A stretch of DNA of 6,254 nucleotides from an uncultured Oscillibacter sp. (GTDB taxonomy: Bacteria > Bacillota > Clostridia > Oscillospirales > Oscillospiraceae): positions 1-6,254 of the forward strand of contig NZ_CAJTUX010000107.1 of assembly GCF_910579365.1 (NCBI RefSeq). Reading direction: 5' to 3'. The position numbers and the translations under genes are program-made. Positions 1 to 5,028 of this stretch are shown here, piece by piece. Positions within the stretch are counted from its first letter, which is position 1. Every line of letters begins with the position of its first letter. The notes under the pieces were generated by a model. The model had not been told where the DNA came from. It was given only the letters and a program-made list of their open reading frames with translations, and searched no databases.

Positions 1-97
1 CCGTAATGCAGATGCCGACAATCAGCGAAACGATTGAGATAAGCTGCATCGTTTCTGCACCAGGAACGGGGATAAAGCTGGGAATGGGAAAGTTCAT
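1..97 (-). CDS. Partial membrane protein, last visible gene of the exporter operon (N-terminal 32 residues)
   Basis: Only the first 32 codons are in the window; the gene runs off the left edge. The ATG at 97-95 follows an AAGGAGG ribosome site and lies 19 nt after the permease stop, so it is almost certainly translated and belongs to the same transcript. The start reads MNFPIPSFIPVPG, then a stretch from about residue 17 (MQLISIVSLIVGICIT) that looks like the beginning of a membrane helix. By position it could be the second permease (LanG) of a LanFEG-type exporter. However, the proline-rich start lacks the basic amphipathic beginning usual for such permeases (compare MQNLVKLELKRV in the neighbour). 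Another small membrane protein is equally possible. That this is a gene is well supported; its identity is open. Confidence 0.7.
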   Translation of the reverse strand, partial: MNFPIPSFIPVPGAETMQLISIVSLIVGICIT

Positions 98-116
98 GTA
101 GCTGCCTCCTTTTCTG

Positions 117-809
117 TCAGTTACTCAAGTCAGAAGAAACCATTTTGCGGACGGTGATTGCGGAAAAGCCTGCGCCGATCATGCCAAACACGATAGCCGC
201 AATCGGAATGGACATCAGCCCTGCGCTGCTGCCTTGGGAATTGGAAACAATGGCGGCGAGTGCAAAGGATGAAACGATGGTCGCAATCGTGGACTTCTTT
301 ATCATTCCGATGTAGAGCGGGAGTAGACCCAGCAAAACAGCCGACAAAGCTGTGATGGCTTGTGTCATCAGATTTGCAGGGCTGGTGGTGACAAAGGGGA
401 AATATTGGCTTATAAAGGACAGGCAGGCGTATTGAAAAATGCCGGACAACCCATGAAATAGAAGCATGATGCCGCATATCAGGATAATCTTCACGGCAAT
501 CAATTTTCCACGCTGGACAGGATAGGTAAATAGCAGATTTATCGTTTTGCTACGGTATTCTTCCACGATAAATGCTGAAATCAAGACCGCCTCCCAGACA
601 ATCAGCATAGCCCTCACAAGCATGGTTGCCAGCGTCAGCGTATCCAACTGCGCGGGTGGCAGGCCGGTCACAGCAACTCCACCGTCTGCGCTCAGGAGGG
701 AGGAAGTAAACGCGCTCAACAAGGTAATCACAACATTTGCGGCCAGCAGGCTAATAAAATGCGATTTGAGCGAAACCCTTTTCAATTCCAGCTTAACAAG
801 GTTTTGCAT
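117..809 (-). CDS. ABC-2 type permease, LanE/BcrB-like
   Basis: 230-residue integral membrane subunit expected to pair with the ATPase encoded just upstream. About six hydrophobic segments are visible, near residues 18-38, 62-82, 103-131, 150-170, 174-190 and 197-220. An amphipathic basic start (MQNLVKLELKRV) precedes the first. Between helices 2 and 3 lies EEYRSKTINLLFTYP (83-97), the conserved cytoplasmic coupling element of ABC-2/BcrB/LanE permeases, just before the basic QRGK. I start at the ATG at 809 rather than the in-frame GTG at 818. A GGAGG site lies 8 nt before the ATG but overlaps the region just before the GTG, leaving no spacing. The gene overlaps the end of the ATPase gene by 17 nt, implying coupled translation. 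Family (established): these permeases remove lantibiotics, bacitracin or similar peptides from the membrane. The substrate here cannot be read. Confidence 0.85.
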   Translation of the reverse strand: MQNLVKLELKRVSLKSHFISLLAANVVITLLSAFTSSLLSADGGVAVTGLPPAQLDTLTLATMLVRAMLIVWEAVLISAFIVEEYRSKTINLLFTYPVQRGKLIAVKIILICGIMLLFHGLSGIFQYACLSFISQYFPFVTTSPANLMTQAITALSAVLLGLLPLYIGMIKKSTIATIVSSFALAAIVSNSQGSSAGLMSIPIAAIVFGMIGAGFSAITVRKMVSSDLSN

Positions 810-1527
810 GGCTGCCACCTCCCCCCAGCAAACTCAAATAATAGGTTTCGAGGTTCATGCCCTTTTCCGCAATCTCCGTCATGGATATTTCCGCAAGCAT
901 GGAACCATGGTCTATGATGCCGATGGTGTCCGCGATTTTGGATAGCTCGTCCAGAATATGGCTGGATATGAAGATGCTTGTGTGATGCTCCCGGTTGATC
1001 TGCCGGAGTAGTTCCCGCACTTCCATCACGCCCTGGGGGTCTAATCCGTTGATTGGTTCGTCCAGAATGAGCAGTTCCGGCTTAGTCAGAAAAGCCCTCG
1101 CAAGGGCAAGCCGCTGTTTCATGCCCAGAGAAAATTTGCCTACGGCTTTATTGTCAGTCTCTGAAAGGCCCAGCATCGCCAGCATTTCCCCGATACGTTC
1201 ATAGCCCGCGCCCATATACCCACAATGCAGTTCCAGATTTTCACGGGCACTCAAATGCTGATAGAAAACGGGGCTTTCAATGATGCTCCCAATCCGGGAG
1301 AAAACAGAGTGGTTTCCTTTTTCGACGCGCTCCCCTAACAGGGTGATCGTTCCGGCATCGGGGGCCATGATGTGATAGAGCGTTTTCATCAGCGAGGTTT
1401 TCCCCGCGCCGTTTGCGCCTAAAAAGCCGTAAATCTCACCTTGTTTCACCCTCAAGGTTACATCATTCAAAATGACGCTGCCGTCAATGCTCTTGGATAG
1501 ATGGCTGGTTTCAACTGCATAGGTCAT
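793..1527 (-). CDS. ABC transporter ATP-binding protein, LanF/BcrA-like
   Basis: 244-residue nucleotide-binding subunit with every core motif intact. These are Walker A GANGAGKT (37-44), signature SLGMKQ (133-138), Walker B LLILDE (152-157), D-loop GLDP (161-164) and switch histidine H190 in SSHILDEL. The Q-loop position reads IIESPVFY with Glu84 instead of Gln. This 'E-loop' is the recognised variation of lantibiotic-immunity LanF ATPases such as NukF, and it is the main reason for choosing the LanFEG/BcrA group over a generic ABC-2 exporter. The C-terminus ends in a short glycine-rich tail (GGGG, 235-238). Its start ATG overlaps the stop of the upstream 76-aa gene (ATGA), and its 3' end overlaps the permease start, so the three genes are translationally linked. 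The inferred role is to energise export or membrane clearance of an antimicrobial peptide. Substrate unknown. Confidence 0.93.
   Translation of the reverse strand: MTYAVETSHLSKSIDGSVILNDVTLRVKQGEIYGFLGANGAGKTSLMKTLYHIMAPDAGTITLLGERVEKGNHSVFSRIGSIIESPVFYQHLSARENLELHCGYMGAGYERIGEMLAMLGLSETDNKAVGKFSLGMKQRLALARAFLTKPELLILDEPINGLDPQGVMEVRELLRQINREHHTSIFISSHILDELSKIADTIGIIDHGSMLAEISMTEIAEKGMNLETYYLSLLGGGGSHAKPC
818..822 (-). promoter_or_regulatory. Ribosome binding site that fixes the permease start
   Basis: On the minus strand a GGAGG core, extended by further Gs, lies 8 nt before the ATG at 809. For the alternative in-frame GTG (818-816) there would be no spacer at all, so the ATG is the better start. 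The site lies inside the 3' end of the ATPase gene. Confidence 0.7.
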
Positions 1528-1754
1528 GCCTGCGCCGCCTCCCCAGGCTGGTTCAGCCTCTTGAAAATCAGCGTGACCCGATGGGCAAGGCCCACAAGGG
1601 AATACTGTGAGCTGCCCAGATAGGGGAGCGTGAGGGATGAAGTCAATTCCCAGCCCTCTTTGCCCCAGCGGTTTAATTGGGCGGTCAGGGCATCCTGGGA
1701 ACGCTCTACGTCCTTGCAGTCTACGGTGACAGTTTTGTACTCAAATGTTTCCAT
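1524..1754 (-). CDS. DUF4177-like small protein
   Basis: 76-residue soluble protein starting METFEYKTVTV. It shows the layout of DUF4177: an N-terminal 'YK-V' strand, then LNRWGKEGWELTS (residues 27-39) with the hallmark 'GWEL', then a final strand in VTLIFKR (60-66). The family is small, widespread in Firmicutes and has no assigned biochemical activity. An AGGAG site lies 4 nt before the ATG. The gene begins 11 nt after the TetR stop, and its TGA overlaps the ATPase start as ATGA, so it is an integral cistron of the exporter operon and not a chance ORF. Placement between regulator and ATPase suggests an accessory role, perhaps in sensing or in coupling translation to the ATPase, but nothing in the sequence proves this. 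No signal peptide or membrane segment is seen. Confidence 0.8.
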   Translation of the reverse strand: METFEYKTVTVDCKDVERSQDALTAQLNRWGKEGWELTSSLTLPYLGSSQYSLVGLAHRVTLIFKRLNQPGEAAQA

Positions 1755-1765
1755 GAAATCTCCTG

Positions 1766-2356
1766 TTACTCAAAGATACTGCCCACAAGAATATCTGCCA
1801 TACGGTCAAACACAGCGAGATAATCACAGGTGACAGCAAGGGTTTCTTTTGCGTTGATGGTTGACAGCAATGCGCTTAAAATCCCATACGCCTGAGTTGC
1901 CTCCATTCTCAAAGCGAGGTTTGCGGCCTGAACAGCTTGCTTAAAAAATTCAAAGCTGTCAAACTTGATTTTTTGCATGGTTTCTTCCGGGAGCTTTGTC
2001 ACGAAAGACTGAAAATCCGGGGTGTTGACGTTATACAAAAAGGGCTTGCTGTCATACTCCCGGAACAACTCTTTCATTGACTGTGCAAAGCCCTCCTTAG
2101 TCTGACTGCTCCTGTTGATGGCAAGGACTTTCTCAGTCAGTCGCTGCTGTATGCGCTCGATGGTTTCCGAAAATAGATCTTCCTTTGTGGGGTATAGCGT
2201 GTAGAATGTACCGATGGAGATGCCTGCATTGTCACATAGATTTTTGATGCTGGTTTTTTTGTAGCCGTGTGCAATCCAGCACTCCTCGCACAGTTCCCCC
2301 AGCCTCTCGCGGATGGCCTTTTTATCGGCATCTGAAAGAACAGGTTTTGATGGCAT
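1766..2356 (-). CDS. TetR/AcrR-family transcriptional regulator
   Basis: 196-residue repressor-type protein, a normal length for the family. The N-terminal DNA-binding domain covers about residues 12-62. The helix-turn-helix reads TSIKNLCDNAGISIGTFYTL (35-54), with the family-typical 'G-S-GTFY-YF/YP-KEDL' run up to LYPTKEDLF. The C-terminal part (about 70-196) is the variable ligand/dimer domain and gives no clue to the inducer. The start ATG has AAGGAGG 9 nt upstream. It is the first gene of the leftward operon. A perfect-quality promoter and an overlapping inverted repeat lie directly upstream, so autorepression together with control of the exporter genes is the expected circuit. Family knowledge: such regulators next to exporters usually release DNA on binding the exported compound or a related molecule; that is inference here. 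Confidence 0.92.
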   Translation of the reverse strand: MPSKPVLSDADKKAIRERLGELCEECWIAHGYKKTSIKNLCDNAGISIGTFYTLYPTKEDLFSETIERIQQRLTEKVLAINRSSQTKEGFAQSMKELFREYDSKPFLYNVNTPDFQSFVTKLPEETMQKIKFDSFEFFKQAVQAANLALRMEATQAYGILSALLSTINAKETLAVTCDYLAVFDRMADILVGSIFE

Positions 2357-2385
2357 GGGTTCGTCCTCCTTTCTTGCGATTTCAT

Positions 2386-2416
2386 ATTACGAATATTCAC
2401 AAAATATATTCGCAAT
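2386..2416. promoter_or_regulatory. Inverted-repeat operator for the TetR-family regulator
   Basis: ATTACGAATAT (2386-2396) and ATATTCGCAAT (2406-2416) form 11-bp arms with one mismatch around a 9-bp AT-rich spacer. A further TTGCGA half-site lies at 2374-2379, inverted relative to the right arm. The repeat starts 3 bp downstream of the leftward -10 and covers the expected transcription start, the classic position for TetR-type autorepression. Binding by the adjacent gene product is inferred. Confidence 0.7.
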
Positions 2417-2419
2417 CAA

Positions 2420-2449
2420 ATAATAGCACTTCATTCTTACTTTTGTCAA
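2420..2449 (-). promoter_or_regulatory. Sigma-A promoter of the regulator/exporter operon
   Basis: Read leftwards: -35 TTGACA (2449-2444), an 18-bp spacer, and -10 TATTAT (2425-2420) preceded by TGC, giving an extended -10. The start of transcription would fall near 2413, inside the right arm of the inverted repeat. It is the only strong promoter-like sequence I see ahead of the five leftward genes. Confidence 0.75.
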
Positions 2450-2467
2450 GGGAAAACCCAATGTTTC

Positions 2468-2635
2468 ATGAGAGAAGCAAAATTGTCAGCAGCTCCGCTC
2501 CATAGTTTTTGTGGTCTTGTCCATATTAGTGAAATCGTTTTTCCCAGCTATGATGTGCGATTCATTGCCGTCAATGATGGGGTGGACAGTGAGCGTGGAG
2601 ACAATGATTTCACCCCGTTTCGTAACCTTGTGTAG
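2468..2635 (+). pseudogene. Remnant of a TndX/TnpX-like large serine recombinase
   Basis: A 55-codon open frame from ATG 2468 to TAG 2633-2635. Residues from about 2519 read LVHISEIVFPSYDV, then RFIAVNDGVDSERGDNDFTP and FRN. This matches the end of the catalytic domain of Tn4451/Tn5397-type large serine recombinases, where a 'VRFIA-NDG-DS---ND-TPFRN' block follows the active-site part. The active-site serine region, the rest of the recombinase domain, the zinc ribbon and the coiled coil are all absent. The first 17 codons (MREAKLSAAPLHSFCG) do not read as the expected upstream segment, apart from a short N-terminus-like start, which suggests an internal deletion as well as 3' truncation. It is a different subfamily from the intact recombinase at 5029. 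It marks the decayed edge of an older mobile element next to the exporter operon. Confidence 0.7.
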
Positions 2636-2703
2636 ATAATCGAGATGCAGCCCGAAAACAAGGAAATAAAATCACACATTTCAAGCAAAAGAGGAAAATT
2701 GAA

Positions 2704-3221
2704 GTGGAAAAAGAAATCAAAAAGCATACCGGGCAGAGCTGGAGGCCAAGCGGGATGAGATCACAGGTTATATCCTGGAAAAATGCAGGACAAAGCGCAG
2801 TAATCTTTATATCGTAGCTCCCATTGCGATCCACGTTGCGGAACATTTTGAAATCCGCCGTTTGTGTGACAAGGACGGGCGAAATAAAATTGGGAATCAG
2901 TTTGTAGCTGAAGTCATGGACGAACTGCTCCAGAAGGGCCGTCTGGTCACCGCTAAAACGTCCTATGGCGAGGGCATTCGCACCGCCACCAATAAAGAGC
3001 GCGGCATTCTCCGCCAGCCCACAGAGCAGGTGGACGGGCAGATCACCATGCTGCGGCTCCGCCGCCGATCTTCCGCCCGGAGGCGGCATAGGGGACAGGG
3101 GGATTTCCCCCTGCAAGCGCGCAAAATGTACATTTGCGCTATGCTTGCGCCGACACCGCCCAGGGGCGGTGTCGGCCTCGGCCCCGCCGCTGGCGGGGCT
3201 GCGTTCCAAGCGGTAGATTGA
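2704..3221 (+). pseudogene. Unrecognised winged-helix-like protein gene, frameshifted
   Basis: From about 2724 the frame ending at TGA 3219-3221 reads like real protein: AYRAELEAKRDEITGYILEK, then LYIVAPIAIHVAEHFEIRRL, GRNKIGNQFVAEVMDELLQK and GRLVTAKTSYGEGIRTATNK. The helix-helix-strand pattern suggests a winged helix, but I do not recognise the family. No ATG or GTG opens this frame; TTG 2862 would cut off half of the domain and has no ribosome site. A GTG at 2704, with GAGGA 8 nt upstream, opens a different frame that would join the good frame if one base were added to the A run at 2719-2723. A one-base deletion is therefore the simplest reading. After about residue 'DGQITML' (near 3053) the frame enters the hairpin block and becomes arginine- and glycine-rich, so the original stop is probably lost too. 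A sequencing error at the A run is an alternative. Confidence 0.5.
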
Positions 3222-3245
3222 TTGGAATGGGCGGGCGGAGCCCGC
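3073..3245. repeat. Cluster of six perfect stem-loops
   Basis: Six perfect inverted repeats are packed into 173 bp. They are 3073-3077/3082-3086 (5 bp), 3096-3103/3106-3113 (8 bp, CAGGGGGA), 3119-3125/3133-3139 (7 bp), 3149-3160/3165-3176 (12 bp, GCCGACACCGCC, 4-nt loop), 3181-3188/3192-3199 (8 bp, GCCCCGCC, 3-nt loop) and 3231-3236/3240-3245 (6 bp). None is followed by a T run on either strand, so ordinary intrinsic termination is unlikely. The block lies between the 3' end of the broken plus-strand gene and the minus-strand gene ending at 3265. A transfer origin, a structured RNA or a palindromic mobile repeat would all fit. Confidence 0.75.
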
Positions 3246-3264
3246 TCTCTTGAAGGGAAACTCA

Positions 3265-3663
3265 TTACCGCTCCCGCTGGCTCCGGGGCTGCCGGAGCTT
3301 CAGGTCGTAGTGGTCTATCGGCACATCACGCAGGTCCAGAATTGATTTGTCCGGCAAATCCGCTGCGTAGCGGGCGAAGCTGTAACCCTGGCAGTCCACC
3401 AGGACACCGCCCCGGATATTCCGGGCAGTCACCAGCAGACAGCGGCTCACACCCTTGCTGTCACAGTCCGTGCTGCGCTTATGGGCCTCAAAAAAGGGCA
3501 TATCCTCCCAGATGTGGCTGAGAAAGTGCTGGTACTGCTCGTAGGTTAGTTGGATGATCTGCTCTACCTGGACACGGACAGGCCCCCGGCGCCGCTCCTC
3601 CAGCAGATCGTCCAAACATCTCGGCTTTCTGCAAAAGTAAGTGTTGATCGTAGATTCCGCCAA
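3265..3663 (-). CDS. Accessory protein of integrative elements, possibly DUF6329-like
   Basis: 132-residue soluble protein. The TTG start (3663-3661) is supported by a perfect AGGAGGTGA site with proper spacing and no better start nearby. Visible pattern: a short N-terminus (TYFCRKPRCLDDLLEERR), a strand-rich middle (VRVQVEQIIQLT, 29-40), then WEDMPFFEAHK and a signature-like GVLVDCQGYSFARYAADLP (86-104) resembling the 'LVDS-G-SYARYA-Y-P' motif that I recall from DUF6329 proteins on Clostridia elements. That family name is from memory and tentative. No catalytic motif, signal peptide or membrane segment is seen. A terminator-like hairpin separates it from the upstream minus-strand gene, so it may have its own promoter; TATAAC at 3686-3681 is a possible but weak -10. 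Confidence 0.7.
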   Translation of the reverse strand: MAESTINTYFCRKPRCLDDLLEERRRGPVRVQVEQIIQLTYEQYQHFLSHIWEDMPFFEAHKRSTDCDSKGVSRCLLVTARNIRGGVLVDCQGYSFARYAADLPDKSILDLRDVPIDHYDLKLRQPRSQRER

Positions 3664-3667
3664 GTTC

Positions 3668-3676
3668 TCACCTCCT
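3668..3676 (-). promoter_or_regulatory. Strong Shine-Dalgarno that selects a TTG start
   Basis: AGGAGGTGA on the minus strand ends 4 nt before TTG 3663-3661. It is an ideal match to the 16S anti-SD and decides the unusual TTG start of the 132-residue protein. Confidence 0.75.
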
Positions 3677-3708
3677 GCTGGGTGTTATAGATTCACCTTG
3701 TTTCTGCG

Positions 3709-3746
3709 AAAAAGGAAAGGCAAGGTGAATTGTTTACACCTTGCCT
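3709..3746 (-). terminator. Intrinsic terminator after the 3753-4583 gene
   Basis: Read leftwards: AGGCAAGGTG (3746-3737), a 9-nt loop, CACCTTGCCT (3727-3718), then TTCCTTTTT (3717-3709). The 10-bp perfect stem with an interrupted U tract begins 7 nt after the TAG of the upstream minus-strand gene. A second 10-bp perfect pairing, ATTCACCTTG (3691-3700) with CAAGGTGAAT (3721-3730), uses the same CACCTT arm and excludes the terminator stem. Confidence 0.7.
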
Positions 3747-3752
3747 ACGGCC

Positions 3753-4583
3753 CTACCGCTCCGGAGATTTCTTGTGTTTGGACTTCTGATGCTGCACGGT
3801 ATCCTGTTCCGGAGCACTATAATTGGAGAGTTCTGTTTTCAGCGCGGAAGCCAGCTCCTGAACAGCGGTATTATCGGGGTGTCCGGCCCGGAGTGTGGAA
3901 ACAGCCAGGGACAATTGGCGAACGCTGTATTTTCCGCCCTGCCGGATGAATCGGACGATCTCCGCAATCTGTTCCTTGCGAAGCCCCCTGTCCTCTGGGA
4001 GCGGATCACAGCGGTGCAGCAGATCGCAGTACAGAGCCGCGATCCGGCCCGGTGTGTTGGCGGAGAAGTAGGGATTGTCCCACTCCGCAAAGGGGACAAT
4101 GGACAGCGCCTGACGGCCACCGTCCGCCTGCTCCCACACACGCACCCGGTCAAAGCCGATCTCACGGGAGATCCGGGCCAGGATATCCATGACGGCGGAA
4201 TCATCCCGCAGCCCTTCCGTTCGGGTGAAATCGGTGACAAGGTAGTTCTCCCCCTGGCGCACATGGAGGATGTCGGCGGCGCTCATGCCGTCCGCGCTCT
4301 CCAGGCCCAGGGTCAGACGGGCGGGAGGCTGGCCATCCGGTCCGGGTTCGGCGGCCTCGCTGTTGTAGGGTGCGCTCCTCAGTTCGTCAAACCGGGCCTT
4401 TGCCGCTTCAAAAGAGGGGAAATGTTCCAGCGGGCTGCGGTTTTCTGCGTTGTCCGCCCAGGTTTTCAGGTCTGCGATGATGTAAATGCCCCACCCGCTG
4501 CCGGACTCCTGGGCCGGCCCCTGCACAGGCTCCGCCTGCTCCTGCGTAGGCTGTTCTCCAGACAGAGGCCGGAGACAGTCCAT
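3753..4583 (-). CDS. Uncharacterised accessory protein of integrative elements, 5' end uncertain
   Basis: 276 residues if started at ATG 4583; the frame stays open upstream to 5117. Protein-like blocks are WGIYIIADLKTWADN (31-45), LEHFPSFEAAKARFDELRS (52-70), PARLTLGLESADGMSAADIL (87-106), ENYLVTDFTR (112-121), a helical region AVMDILARISREIGFDRVRV (130-149), AEWDNPYF (166-173), and a C-terminal helical part ending in a lysine-rich tail (KSKHKKSPER). I recognise the style of a large-element accessory protein but cannot name the family with confidence. The ATG at 4583 has no clear ribosome site. ATG 4670 is an alternative start but would overlap the plus-strand gene. Upstream of about 4620 the minus frame becomes the antisense of a better plus-strand gene, so the native 5' end was probably lost at a junction. 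The 418-codon plus frame opposite is rejected as a shadow. Confidence 0.6.
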   Translation of the reverse strand: MDCLRPLSGEQPTQEQAEPVQGPAQESGSGWGIYIIADLKTWADNAENRSPLEHFPSFEAAKARFDELRSAPYNSEAAEPGPDGQPPARLTLGLESADGMSAADILHVRQGENYLVTDFTRTEGLRDDSAVMDILARISREIGFDRVRVWEQADGGRQALSIVPFAEWDNPYFSANTPGRIAALYCDLLHRCDPLPEDRGLRKEQIAEIVRFIRQGGKYSVRQLSLAVSTLRAGHPDNTAVQELASALKTELSNYSAPEQDTVQHQKSKHKKSPER

Positions 4584-4661
4584 GTGCGTGGCGGTCCAGA
4601 TGGCGTTGTTGGTGAGCTGCCTCTGCCACGCCCCTACGCTGGGCGCCCATCGGAAGCCGCC

Positions 4662-4997
4662 ATGCCGCATGGCCGAGCAGGTATCCCCGATGCGGAACTG
4701 CTGGCGGAGGTAGAGCGGCAAGCGGCGGAGTACACGCCTCCGGCAGAGGGCGGATACACTCCCTCTGAGGACACCGTCCGCCTGACCAACGCCATCAACC
4801 GGGGGCTGGAGAGGCCGGAACACCCGGAGGACGTGGTGGCCCTGATCTTGCGGGGCATCTCCGCACGGTACGCCTGCTTTGAAGCACCGGCAGCCTCGCC
4901 GGATACCCAACGTCTGATAAGAGAAAAAGCCTATGCGCAGGCGATAAAATATATCACCATCACTGCGGAGAACGCGGTGACAGTGACCTTTAAGTAA
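4662..4997 (+). CDS. Small protein preceding the serine recombinase, N-terminus uncertain
   Basis: 111 residues from ATG 4662. It reads as a compact, mainly helical soluble protein: AGIPDAELLAEVERQAAEYT (6-25), YTPSEDTVRLTNAINRGLER (32-51), HPEDVVALILRGISARYACF (54-73), and a C-terminal helix plus strand (YAQAIKYITITAENAVTVTF, 91-110). No known domain or motif is recognised. No convincing ribosome site precedes 4662. The in-frame residues just before it (PRPYAGRPSEAA) also look protein-like, so the native start may lie upstream, with GTG 4584 the only in-frame start behind a weak GGAG. The stop is 31 nt before the recombinase ATG, same strand, so the two are likely co-transcribed. A role as an accessory or directionality factor for the recombinase is possible but only a positional guess. 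Confidence 0.65.
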   Translation: MPHGRAGIPDAELLAEVERQAAEYTPPAEGGYTPSEDTVRLTNAINRGLERPEHPEDVVALILRGISARYACFEAPAASPDTQRLIREKAYAQAIKYITITAENAVTVTFK

Positions 4998-5028
4998 CCG
5001 TTCATAACAAATTGGGAAAGGAGCCGTC

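Noticed and set aside
809..818. GTG start for the permease at 818
   Set aside because: The purine-rich site would directly abut the GTG; the ATG at 809 has correct spacing.
3149..3199. Intrinsic terminator at the two strongest hairpins
   Set aside because: The stems are strong, but no T run follows on either strand, so termination of the usual kind is not supported.
2610..3209. 199-codon minus-strand frame
   Set aside because: No ribosome site. The composition changes from G/P-rich to F/C-rich along its length, and the opposite strand carries the convincing (frameshifted) protein.
3741..4997. One 418-codon plus-strand protein
   Set aside because: Only the last third (from about 4620) reads as a natural protein. 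The rest is the complement of the minus-strand accessory gene, with antisense-type low-complexity G/R/P-rich composition.
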